Below are positions 1-8,549 of a stretch of 64,000 nucleotides of DNA, in pieces; positions within the stretch are counted from its first letter, which is position 1, and the number at the start of each line of letters is the position of its first letter. Both the position numbers and the translations under genes were made by a program. The stretch comes from Saprospiraceae bacterium. Its GTDB lineage: Bacteria > Bacteroidota > Bacteroidia > Chitinophagales > Saprospiraceae. The notes below the pieces were generated by a model that saw only the letters and a list, made by a program, of their open reading frames with translations, searched no databases and was not told the DNA's origin. The stretch covers positions 434,001 through 498,000 of the forward strand of contig JADJTQ010000012.1 in NCBI GenBank assembly GCA_016711125.1, read 5' to 3'.

Positions 1-94
1 CAAACTGAGATTATCGTGCATGAAAAGTGCATATAGGAAGAATAGCATTTCCCAAATTAGCCTTGAATTGAGATTCAAATATTGTTATAAAAAA

Positions 95-114
95 GGGGTT
101 CATGATTGAACCCC
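95..114 (-). terminator. Bidirectional-type intrinsic terminator after the first giant surface protein gene
   Basis: A perfect 8-bp stem (GGGGTTCA / TGAACCCC) with a 4-base TGAT loop is flanked by an A run on the left and a T run on the right. Read on the minus strand it is a GC-rich hairpin followed directly by six T. It lies about 70 bases past the minus-strand stop codon at 182-184, where a terminator for that gene is expected. It could also terminate a plus-strand transcript entering from the left. Confidence 0.8.
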
Positions 115-181
115 CAAATTTTTAATGAATTATCTTCTAAAATCCAATAAAGGATTTACATCTCGTTTCACAAATCGATGC

Positions 182-1609
182 TTAGTTAAGCAAGATCATC
201 TTTCTGGTAGCAGTGTATTGATTAGTTTCTAATTGATAATAGAGTACACTTGCGGAAGTGTTGAGATCGAAATGGTCAATTATAATTTCCTGATATCCTT
301 TGGGATAATCGGCACTAAAAATCTTTAGCAACCTTCCATTCAAATCGTAAATCAACAATTGTGCTTTTGTTGCCTCGGGCAAATAAAACCCAATCATGGT
401 ATATTCTTTGAATGGGTTCGGACTATTTTGGTATAGTTCAAATTGGTTTTGATCATGCAAGCTTTCCTCTATCACACTTGAAGTTAAACCGGCATCTCCA
501 GATACTTGATTATCCCCCTTTTTTCCATCTATTTTTGAATGGTTAGACCCTGAATTGATGTGGGTCATATCTTCCTCATAACCCATCACATCATGATTGC
601 TACCAACTTGCGGATCACATCCGCTCAAATCGGATTGCACTATGAGGACAGCATCGCAATAGTCGCGCGTATTGCTTGGATGGCTGATCATCCATACTCT
701 CACCAAACGGGCACCAATATCTGGGCAACCTACTTCGAGGAAATCCAAATCTCCCGCAGTGTTTAAATCATCGTCGGTACCAGTGATAAACTCAATCCTA
801 TATTCAAGGCTGTCGTCACCACAGGCAGGAGTACTGCTCCGATCAAACTCGGGAGCCCAAATTACGGCATGGGCACTATCAACCTCTCCATCATTGTCAC
901 TATCCCATGGCGTCAGTCGAGCGGTAAGGCTCATAAGGCACACCGGTGTCGGTTTTTTACCAGAATTAACCGTAATGGTATACTCGCAATAACCTTCATT
1001 GGAACATTCATCTTGTACCTGAACTTTCAATTTGTAGGTACCCGGTAGGAGGTCTTCGATCGAAAAGCCAAAGTTTTCTCCTGCAATTCCCGATAGATCA
1101 TCACTGCCGCGTTCCACCGTGTATTGGTCATCCGGATCGCTGATCTCTTTCAGCTCCCAGGAGTAAGCAACCAAACCGCAGACATCTTCGGCATCCACCT
1201 CCACATTGAGGGTATATTCGCAGGCTCCCAACACAATTGTATCACTATCGGCTACCGGTCCTGTGATCAGACAAACAGGGGGCACTGTGTCAATTACGAT
1301 AATTTTCTGAACACATTTGTCGACGACTATGCTGGCGTCGAGCCACCACTTACCTGAGAGAACATCACCACCATATCCACACCAATCAGCAAAGTACCAG
1401 GTTCTTAAGATCTTGTAGCAGGCAGCATCACCACCTACGATTTTAAAGACTTTGTCTTCGTGTGCGATTCCTACAATCCGGCAATCATCGTCAAATTGGT
1501 AAGTCGCATAACCAGTATTTTCCGGACCGGCATCACCGATCACATTGCCATCAGGACCGTATTCTATCTGACAGGTGAATACCTCGGCATCACCAGGCAC
1601 ATCAAACAT
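182..1609 (-). CDS. C-terminal part of giant T9SS-exported surface protein (Ig/HYR-like repeats plus type A sorting domain)
   Basis: Last piece of one large gene that starts near 8060 and is cut by frameshifts. The first two thirds carry Cys-rich HYR/Ig-like modules (for example VIDTVPPVCLITGP around residue 108). The last ~80 residues form a T9SS type A sorting domain: NSPNPF followed by a beta-rich stretch containing LLIYDLNGRLLK and ending KMILLN. Such domains direct export through the type IX system and anchoring at the cell surface. The ATG at 1609 is internal: the same frame continues upstream through HPVDTIYRHQRIWVGNECD to about 1680, where it joins the 1636-1860 piece. Length and sorting domain suggest an adhesin or surface-layer role; no enzyme motif is visible. 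Confidence 0.85.
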   Translation of the reverse strand: MFDVPGDAEVFTCQIEYGPDGNVIGDAGPENTGYATYQFDDDCRIVGIAHEDKVFKIVGGDAACYKILRTWYFADWCGYGGDVLSGKWWLDASIVVDKCVQKIIVIDTVPPVCLITGPVADSDTIVLGACEYTLNVEVDAEDVCGLVAYSWELKEISDPDDQYTVERGSDDLSGIAGENFGFSIEDLLPGTYKLKVQVQDECSNEGYCEYTITVNSGKKPTPVCLMSLTARLTPWDSDNDGEVDSAHAVIWAPEFDRSSTPACGDDSLEYRIEFITGTDDDLNTAGDLDFLEVGCPDIGARLVRVWMISHPSNTRDYCDAVLIVQSDLSGCDPQVGSNHDVMGYEEDMTHINSGSNHSKIDGKKGDNQVSGDAGLTSSVIEESLHDQNQFELYQNSPNPFKEYTMIGFYLPEATKAQLLIYDLNGRLLKIFSADYPKGYQEIIIDHFDLNTSASVLYYQLETNQYTATRKMILLN

Positions 1610-1635
1610 AAATTTATTGAGATCGCATTCATTGC

Positions 1636-1860
1636 CTACCCAAATACGCTGATGCCGGTAAATAGTGTCAACCGGATGCCGTAAACTATCCGAAATCCAT
1701 CATATGATCCTGGTGGACAGCTTTGCCAAATCTTAAACTTACGGAAAATGTACCCCTGACCACAATGGTCAAAATCACACCAAACTTCCTGCTCACAATA
1801 CACATTTTGGGCACAATTGAGCCACAATGCCCTTTTGGAAATTGAGCGTGTCTGGTTCAT
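1636..1860 (-). CDS. Short middle fragment of the giant surface protein, between two frameshifts
   Basis: Not an independent gene. Its useful part (NVYCEQEVWCDFDHCGQGY and onward to GFRIVYGIR) carries on the Cys-rich, repeat-like sequence of the upstream piece (ends 1793). It then resumes in another frame as HPVDTIYRHQRIWVG, leading into the 182-1609 piece. The two frame changes are at roughly 1795-1805 and 1675-1683. Restoring one base at each gives a continuous protein. I infer sequence error rather than decay because the coding signal is uninterrupted on both sides. Confidence 0.65.
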   Translation of the reverse strand: MNQTRSISKRALWLNCAQNVYCEQEVWCDFDHCGQGYIFRKFKIWQSCPPGSYDGFRIVYGIRLTLFTGISVFG

Positions 1861-4800
1861 AATAACAAGTGGTCACCAGGCTATCGACCCACTGATAGCC
1901 TAAATGATCATCGTATACCCTGATTTGTTTCCATTCGCTGGTGCAGTAGCAGATGCTGTCATAAAATGGTAGGTCACATTCAATTTCATTTCCATCCGCA
2001 TCCACGTAATTGCCATAGGGATCCACCCAGGCTTTGCAATAGCCGCCAAAAATGCCATCCCGGGCATCGAATCCAGCCTGCTGGCCGGCTTTGGCCTGAT
2101 CAACCATATATTCAATGCTCACCGGATGCAACTCGCCCGGATAGTTGTAGTTGTTTTCTTTATACACTTTGCAGGTGATCACTTCCTGCTCGATCACATC
2201 TTTGACCACCTTGATTGAAGTGAGATCTTCCACCCAGACTTTGGTCCAGGCAGTACTCCAGTTGCACCAATAGTCCATCACCAGAATCTCAACGGTCACC
2301 GGCCCACAAGCATCCTCACAAGAGAAAGGTACGGCATCGCTCCAGCCGCCACCGATCTGTGACCATTGATCAACCAGATCGCTGAGCATTGGCATGTAAG
2401 CAGCTCCTGCAGAAAAATTCTCTGCAACGCCAAATGGTGAGGTGATCACCGGTTCATATGATGATGTAATTAAGTTGTAAACCTGGACAGAGCCAAAGGC
2501 ACCTGGCACTAGAAATACTCGGCCTCCACCTACGGCCACGCCATCAACATCCACCACCCCGGTCGGATAATCGGCAATCTTTGTAACCGTGCCCAGCTCG
2601 ATATCGATTTCTATAATCTCACCATTGTAATCATCAGCTCCGTATATTTTTCCAGTGGCTGGATCTGCATCAATGCCTCCTACCCCGCTACCTATAATCA
2701 GGTTATCCATGGTATTACCAGGGATAACCAGTACCAAGGTAGCTTCCAATGTGCTCAGATCTATCCGATAGATTCCCCTGCTATTAGCCCGGTCAAATTG
2801 TTGAGATCCATATAAAACACCATTGGACAGAGCCAAGCCGTCGATGCGGATCGAATCATTCCCTCCTACATTTTTGATTCTCCCCAACTTCACCGGAGCT
2901 ACTCCACCAAAAGGCAATGCATACAGGATGTTGCCCTCATTATCAAAACCACCAAAAGATGAGGTAAACAAAATCCGGCCATTGTCAAAATCTGTGGTGG
3001 CGCCCCAGGTACCCAGACTGTCGAAAACAGGGATGGCATTGCCATTCATCTGCAAATAGTAGGTATTGTTACTGCTGATTCCATTTCGGGAAGTCCCCAC
3101 AAACAATGTGGATGGGTTTTTCCATTTTTGGGCAAAGTCAGGATCACCAATAGCCTGATCAACAATGCCTCTAAAGTACTGGTCATCAACGTCATAGGGA
3201 TGATCTTGGCAATACAAGGTGGCAAATTTCATCAAATCGTATTGCCAGGCGTTGTACATCAGGTCTCCGCATGGCACATTATCTTGACAAAACCATTCCA
3301 GCGTTTTAGCGTAATGCGCTTCCACCTCATCCAGATGCTTATCGGTCTCCAGGTGTGCTTGCCAGATTGTATCGTGATGCTCGCTGATCCAACAAGTATC
3401 AATCGAATCGCATAGATCAATACACGATTCATACCAGTCAGATCTTCGGGCCAGTAAAAAGTTGACTCCGCAATTATCCCAACTGCCTTCGTCAAAGGTG
3501 CCGGCATCCACCCAAACCTTTTTGCCACTCAGGCTAACGGTGACACCTTTATCAGCAATTGCAATCGGTCTGGTACCATCCTTGACTCTGATATAGCAGC
3601 TGTAGGTGTTCAGGTTATGGCAGCTGTCATAGGCCTCATAGACCACCTCGTATGGAAGTTCCCTATGCGGCAATTTGAACTGTATGTGAGATTCGTAATA
3701 CTTATTGGCAGCATTGTAAAGCAGAATGGCAGTACCAATGCCTTCGATGCTTGCTTTGACTTGCTTGACGCCTGACCAATCGTCTTTAACAATCACCGGG
3801 GGTAAATATGAGTAAGCGGCACATTCGTGACTAGTCGTATAAACAATCGGTACAGAAGTGCTGTCTTTACAGATGATTTTCGGTGCTAAAGTATCTACAT
3901 TAGTGACCCAAAATTCGCAACGCCAATAAGTACTATCAGCATTCTGGGGTTGAAAGGCATTCGGAGAAACTACAGATACAATTGCAGTGCTCAGCGAACC
4001 TGGACAGCTCTGCTTTAGTTCCACTGCGACTTTGTATTCCTGTTGGCAATTAGAATTGCCAAATTTCCAATAATCAACATGCACTTGTAAGCCGCATTTT
4101 GGATCAAGCTCAACAGGAAGGAACTGCAGATCCCCGTCCTTATTTTCCATCTTAATAAACTCCAAAAAACCACTGAGTGTACCATTATGAAAAATTGTAG
4201 CCGGACTTAAAAAGTCACTGGTATCTCCACAATTAATGGTTAGATTGCCTGGACAGAAAAAGCTCTCGCTGTGAAGCTTGGGTAAGCGAAAGATTATAAT
4301 CGTATCAAATACAGAAGATCTCCGACCCAATTTGTCGAAAGCCTCAAATTCCCGATAGATGATTTTTGCCGTATCCTGGACACCTGGATCACAAGGAAAT
4401 GGAGTGATCCAATCTGCAACAAATTTAGTGTCAACCTGCCCATAGCATGGAACGAATGCCTTCGGATATCCGTATGCTTTCAGATACTTAGTCTGGTCGG
4501 TTACTTTTTCGTCATAACACCAAAGATCAAATTTTCTTCCAGGTTCAAACAATGGACCAAAGCTCTGTTTCAAAGTAATTGTGCTCCAACATGCGCCACC
4601 TGCACCATTAACAATGGCCTTCAAGGTTTGGTTAACCAAGCCACATCCATTAAAACTGACTACACTTGGCCCCAATAATCCTTCTTCATAAAGCACCCTT
4701 TGACCAGATGGAGTCTCTAAGGTCAGTGTCATAGGTGATGAGCAATTCGCACCCTGAACAATCTCATTGAGTTGAAACTGTCCGTTGCCGTCGACTCCCA

Positions 4801-6226
4801 GGCTGATGTTGATATCACGACAATTTGTGATGGCTTGGGCACCGAAGGGATCAATGCCATTGCCGATCAGCATCAACTGATCTGCATTACCAGAATGATC
4901 CATCATCGCAAGGGTCAAGCTCGACGTACCGGGGCCCCAAAGTATATCGATTTGATAGTTACCGCTGCCATCGCCAGAAACGACTGCCGTTGTGGGAGAT
5001 CCTGCGGAGCCTGAAGCAATACCAATGATTTCTAGTGCAACCAACGCAGTTATCATCCCATCACAATTGTCCTGGCCCATAGCCCCATAGCTGATAAGTT
5101 TTCCGCATTGACCCGAATCCAGCATGATGTCACCAAGATCAAAAGTCTCAGGCTGCATAGTCATAGGATCGTTGTCTGCGATAGTCATGCCCATCGAGTC
5201 TTTAATCATCCAAAGAGGAGGGATATTATCAGCGCCGTTAGGCACAGTCACCGTCAAATTCTCTGGATTGACAGCCAAATTACACCCTCCGGTCTCCCTC
5301 ACAGACACGGCATATTGGCCTGCACCGGCCATGTTAAATTGAAATGGACTTCCGGCGGCCATTACACCTAAATAGCTGGTTATTGCCGTATTAGCGGGTG
5401 TATTTCCCAAAGGAGATGAATTAGGGATTGGAGTTACACTGATGTCATAGACACTCATGGGACAAGAGACTCCATCAACTAAACTAACGGAAAAAGAACC
5501 CTCCGGCATATAATTAGTCGTCCCCTCCGGACAAGTAGGGGCAAGAATCGATGTCGATACTATAAAAGGCTCATCAGGGGTAACCGTTAAGGTGTCTCTA
5601 GCGGGTAATCCGATAGGAGTCATCTCCATTAACAAGGCACTAGTATTGTTGACATGATCAATCGGTGGCATATCAGCGGGCAAGGTTAAAGTGACCTGAA
5701 AAGTACACATTGTATTTGCAGCCAGGCTTGCTCCTGTAACAGAGATTGTCGTGGTGCCACTAATCGAGCTTCCCATTCCACAAAATCCGGCCATAGGTAA
5801 AGCCGTTGCCATCACCCCAGGGTACATGCTTGTAAAGTCGTCGGTAAACTTTAAATTACTGACAGCAACAGATGTTTGATTGTTGATGGTAAATTGAAGC
5901 ACGACAGGGTCTCCTCCCTTAATTGGCATTGCATCCATAAATTGCTTGGAAAGCACGACATCATCAATAATTGTTAAATCGGCAGAAGCGGGATTACCAG
6001 CTACTGAAAGTCCAGATACTGTTGATGACAGACCACTGGTAGTGTTTGTATGGGGTCCGAAAGACGCTCCCAATGGTATTTGTACCATGATGGAAAAACT
6101 ACATGACTCACCGGGATCAAGGTTGCCACCGGCAAAAGTGACCAACCCATTCATCATACTTCCGGTTAGGGCTACTACCTGCTCCGCAGGGAGGATCTGG
6201 ATTGGGAGGTAAGATGGCAGTTGCAC
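1793..6226 (-). CDS. Central part of giant surface protein: DUF11-like repeat, HYR/Ig-like modules and a propeller-like insert
   Basis: Belongs with 6117-8060 and the two downstream pieces in one gene of about 2630 residues. The start at 6226 is artificial: the true coding signal enters at VVALTGSMMNGLVTF after a frameshift near 6170. Visible modules in order: the end of DUF11-like repeat 5 and repeat 6 (VVLSKQFMDAMP, ends near 5560); Ig-like and HYR-like segments with phrases such as IPPLWMIKDS; Cys-rich segments with repeated DTI endings; then at about 3110-2390 a stretch of roughly 240 residues with six or so recurrent beta-strand motifs (GRILFTSSFGG, NGVLYGSQQFD, TGKIYGADDYN, GGGRVFLVPGA) typical of a beta-propeller. 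After it the Cys-rich repeat architecture resumes (CGPVTVEILVMDYWCNW). Secreted and probably surface exposed; ligand unknown. Confidence 0.8.
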   Translation of the reverse strand: MQLPSYLPIQILPAEQVVALTGSMMNGLVTFAGGNLDPGESCSFSIMVQIPLGASFGPHTNTTSGLSSTVSGLSVAGNPASADLTIIDDVVLSKQFMDAMPIKGGDPVVLQFTINNQTSVAVSNLKFTDDFTSMYPGVMATALPMAGFCGMGSSISGTTTISVTGASLAANTMCTFQVTLTLPADMPPIDHVNNTSALLMEMTPIGLPARDTLTVTPDEPFIVSTSILAPTCPEGTTNYMPEGSFSVSLVDGVSCPMSVYDISVTPIPNSSPLGNTPANTAITSYLGVMAAGSPFQFNMAGAGQYAVSVRETGGCNLAVNPENLTVTVPNGADNIPPLWMIKDSMGMTIADNDPMTMQPETFDLGDIMLDSGQCGKLISYGAMGQDNCDGMITALVALEIIGIASGSAGSPTTAVVSGDGSGNYQIDILWGPGTSSLTLAMMDHSGNADQLMLIGNGIDPFGAQAITNCRDINISLGVDGNGQFQLNEIVQGANCSSPMTLTLETPSGQRVLYEEGLLGPSVVSFNGCGLVNQTLKAIVNGAGGACWSTITLKQSFGPLFEPGRKFDLWCYDEKVTDQTKYLKAYGYPKAFVPCYGQVDTKFVADWITPFPCDPGVQDTAKIIYREFEAFDKLGRRSSVFDTIIIFRLPKLHSESFFCPGNLTINCGDTSDFLSPATIFHNGTLSGFLEFIKMENKDGDLQFLPVELDPKCGLQVHVDYWKFGNSNCQQEYKVAVELKQSCPGSLSTAIVSVVSPNAFQPQNADSTYWRCEFWVTNVDTLAPKIICKDSTSVPIVYTTSHECAAYSYLPPVIVKDDWSGVKQVKASIEGIGTAILLYNAANKYYESHIQFKLPHRELPYEVVYEAYDSCHNLNTYSCYIRVKDGTRPIAIADKGVTVSLSGKKVWVDAGTFDEGSWDNCGVNFLLARRSDWYESCIDLCDSIDTCWISEHHDTIWQAHLETDKHLDEVEAHYAKTLEWFCQDNVPCGDLMYNAWQYDLMKFATLYCQDHPYDVDDQYFRGIVDQAIGDPDFAQKWKNPSTLFVGTSRNGISSNNTYYLQMNGNAIPVFDSLGTWGATTDFDNGRILFTSSFGGFDNEGNILYALPFGGVAPVKLGRIKNVGGNDSIRIDGLALSNGVLYGSQQFDRANSRGIYRIDLSTLEATLVLVIPGNTMDNLIIGSGVGGIDADPATGKIYGADDYNGEIIEIDIELGTVTKIADYPTGVVDVDGVAVGGGRVFLVPGAFGSVQVYNLITSSYEPVITSPFGVAENFSAGAAYMPMLSDLVDQWSQIGGGWSDAVPFSCEDACGPVTVEILVMDYWCNWSTAWTKVWVEDLTSIKVVKDVIEQEVITCKVYKENNYNYPGELHPVSIEYMVDQAKAGQQAGFDARDGIFGGYCKAWVDPYGNYVDADGNEIECDLPFYDSICYCTSEWKQIRVYDDHLGYQWVDSLVTTCYYEPDTLNFQKGIVAQLCPKCVL

Positions 6227-7985
6227 CGGTTATAAAATCGTCTAAGTCATCCGTGAATGAAATATTTGTAGCTGTGATTGGCTCTTCGTCACTCATAAAG
6301 ATCGTAAATCTGAGTTCGACGATATCTCCCGGATGTGCACTCGTAGGAATAAATTGTTTGGTAATTCTGGGTCCTTCAACTATATTAAGAACGTCCGAAG
6401 CAGGTACTCCAGTCACCAAATTGCCAGCGACCATACCGGTAACCGTCGAAGTAGTGTTGAGGTAAGCTCCACCCGGTTGGTCTGAAGGTATGTCGATTGC
6501 CATAGAAAAGGTACAAGTGCCACCAGCTGGTATACTACCACCGGTTAGGGACAACGCCTGACCGCCAGTACAGCAGGCAATTAAAGCGAGGGAACTGCCA
6601 GGGCCGCATGGGGGATTTGGAGAGGGAGGGAGTCCAACAGACAGAGGCAATCCCAGAAAAGAGGTTAACTCGTCTGTAAAATTAATATCGGTGAGTGCAT
6701 CAGTCATGCTCGTGTTGGTGATTGAAAACTCAAGGGTGACACTGCTTCCTGGTGCGACCGGGTCATTAATAAAACTTTTAGTAAGTCGAGGCACTGGGGC
6801 CACAAAAAGCGGCGCTGAAGCCATATTTCCAATAACTGGTGCTCCGCCTACCGTGCCTGTTACAGCAGAGGTCGTGTTGGTGTAACTTCCCGGTGAAGCC
6901 ATAGATGGCACAACTACCGGTACTAAAAAAGTGCAGGAAGCCTCTGGAGCTAAACTACCTCCGGAAAAAGTGACGGTCATACCTCCATTAGAGGTAGATA
7001 AAGTACCACCACAAACGCTAATAGGCAAACCGGTTGCGATCAAACCAGGCAATGCAGCATTCAAATCATCCGTAAATGAAATACCAGTGGCCGCAAAGTT
7101 CCTGTCAAAATTAGTTATGGTAAACTCAAGGGTACCAGTTCCTCCTGCCGGAACCGGATCATCGATAAACGACTTTTGAATATGTAGCGCTGAACTGTTG
7201 ACGGTCAATGAGGCAGTGGCAAAGCCTGCGGATGTAAAATCGGACTGTAGGTCACTGGAAATATTGTTCAATACTCCGACACCAGTTGCAATGACATCTA
7301 AGGTTACGCTGCATGTGCCGGAACCTGACACTGCGGGAAAACTCAATGTTCCAAAATATTGAAAAGAGATAGAGTTGTCACCTGGATTTGCAACTATTGT
7401 CGGTGTGACGGGTGCGGTTCCACAATCTGAACTTAAGGAAGAGGGATTCGCAATAAGTAAACTTGCGGGCAAATTATCGACAAATGTGAGATTGGCAATA
7501 CCGCTTTCGTTACTTGTGTTGTCAATTGTAAAGGTCAGGGTACTGACCTCACCCAGATTGATATTGGATGGAGCAAAGCTCTTTGTGAAAACTGGTAGTT
7601 CTGAACTCACCATCAAATCATCACTTGCGGTACCGCTATTACCTTCACTAGAGGTCAAATCTCCCGAAAGATTCGTGTGTGTGCCAGGGGTACTGGAGGT
7701 CACATAGAGACTGATGGTACAGCTCGAAAATGCGCCCAATGAACCACCAGAGAACGTTATAGTTCCACCTCCGTCCGACGCAGACAGAGCGGCATCGAGG
7801 CAATTGGTCATTGGTACTCCCGGGGTGGCAATGACGACACCGGCAGGTAGATTGTCTATAAATGCAAGGTCTGTAATAGGCGTACCACCTGAATTGGTAA
7901 TTGTAAACGTCAATAGGCTACTGGATCCTGGTCCGATAACATCAGGGCTGAAATTCTTGTCGAAGGAAGGAGGTTCTTGGCCGAA
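5560..7985. repeat. Six tandem DUF11-like protein repeats encoded in the giant surface gene
   Basis: Six successive units of about 375-400 bases (about 125 residues) encode openings F(D/T)KxF, LHIQKSF, PRLTKSF, PRITKQF and VVLSKQF. Each contains an LTFTIxN strand, an F(I/T)DxLP-type strand and a Cys pair. The units are similar in protein sequence but clearly diverged in DNA, so this is an old duplication. Coordinates are approximate. Confidence 0.75.
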
Positions 7986-8060
7986 GATGGGAATCTGATA
8001 TAAAAAGCTAATAAGCAATGTAAGAGAAAGCGCTTGCGCACACTGGTGTAATCTGTCCAT
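6117..8060 (-). CDS. N-terminal part of giant surface protein: signal peptide and tandem DUF11-like repeats
   Basis: The ATG at 8060 gives a clear signal peptide (MDRLHQCAQALSLTLLISFL, cleavage after IFGQ); a TTG nine codons upstream is less likely. The mature part consists of about 125-residue DUF11-like repeats, each opening with a phrase like FDKNFSPDVIGPG, FTKSFAPSNINLG or LTKSFINDPVAPG and containing FxDxLP and a terminal T(N)xTSxLTG segment. Repeats of this kind occur in bacterial cell-surface stalk proteins. The frame breaks near 6170-6176: CGAGSSPNRK should read on as VVALTGSMMN, which is found in the 1793-6226 frame. The ~2630-residue protein has an N-terminal export signal and a C-terminal T9SS domain, as expected for a T9SS substrate. 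Confidence 0.85.
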   Translation of the reverse strand: MDRLHQCAQALSLTLLISFLYQIPIFGQEPPSFDKNFSPDVIGPGSSSLLTFTITNSGGTPITDLAFIDNLPAGVVIATPGVPMTNCLDAALSASDGGGTITFSGGSLGAFSSCTISLYVTSSTPGTHTNLSGDLTSSEGNSGTASDDLMVSSELPVFTKSFAPSNINLGEVSTLTFTIDNTSNESGIANLTFVDNLPASLLIANPSSLSSDCGTAPVTPTIVANPGDNSISFQYFGTLSFPAVSGSGTCSVTLDVIATGVGVLNNISSDLQSDFTSAGFATASLTVNSSALHIQKSFIDDPVPAGGTGTLEFTITNFDRNFAATGISFTDDLNAALPGLIATGLPISVCGGTLSTSNGGMTVTFSGGSLAPEASCTFLVPVVVPSMASPGSYTNTTSAVTGTVGGAPVIGNMASAPLFVAPVPRLTKSFINDPVAPGSSVTLEFSITNTSMTDALTDINFTDELTSFLGLPLSVGLPPSPNPPCGPGSSLALIACCTGGQALSLTGGSIPAGGTCTFSMAIDIPSDQPGGAYLNTTSTVTGMVAGNLVTGVPASDVLNIVEGPRITKQFIPTSAHPGDIVELRFTIFMSDEEPITATNISFTDDLDDFITGATAILPPNPDPPCGAGSSPNRKYDEWVGHFCRWQP

Positions 8061-8549
8061 CGGTTCACGGTTGGATAAGTAGGACAATTTTACCGATAAT
8101 ATTTAGCATTTTCCCCATTCGATGAACGGAAAGTAAGAGAAAAACAGGGTTTTCCGCATTTTAGTGTGATTTCATTGAAAAACCTCGTATAAATGAAATC
8201 AAAATATTGAGTCGATTGATCTTGAGCCTTCGATTTGGGAAATGATGGAGCTGGATGTAGATTCATCCGCTAATCTGTTCTAAAATCTTCAGGATTTGGC
8301 TAACTCATTTCCCCAATGAGGAGGTCTTTTAAAAATATTTCGACTGGATAGTCAGATTTACACTATCTCAGCTTCCACTCAATACTAAAAAAGCTTGGTC
8401 TATTTCGATTTGCAATTTATCATTTTACGCAAGCATTCCGGACTTACAACAAGGCATCCTCTATTTATGAACCCAACTATGGTCTAATCAATAAGCAATT
8501 TGTTTCGAGATGTAACTTACTGCAATGGTGGTCCTCTTAGAAGTGAGTG
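8061..8549. other. Intergenic region between the two giant surface genes
   Basis: About 490 bases, AT-rich, no convincing coding frame. It must hold the promoter of the downstream minus-strand gene (start 8060) and the 3' end of the upstream one (stop at 8550). I see no strong hairpin with a T tract and no clear TTTG / TAnnTTTG pair. Confidence 0.5.
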
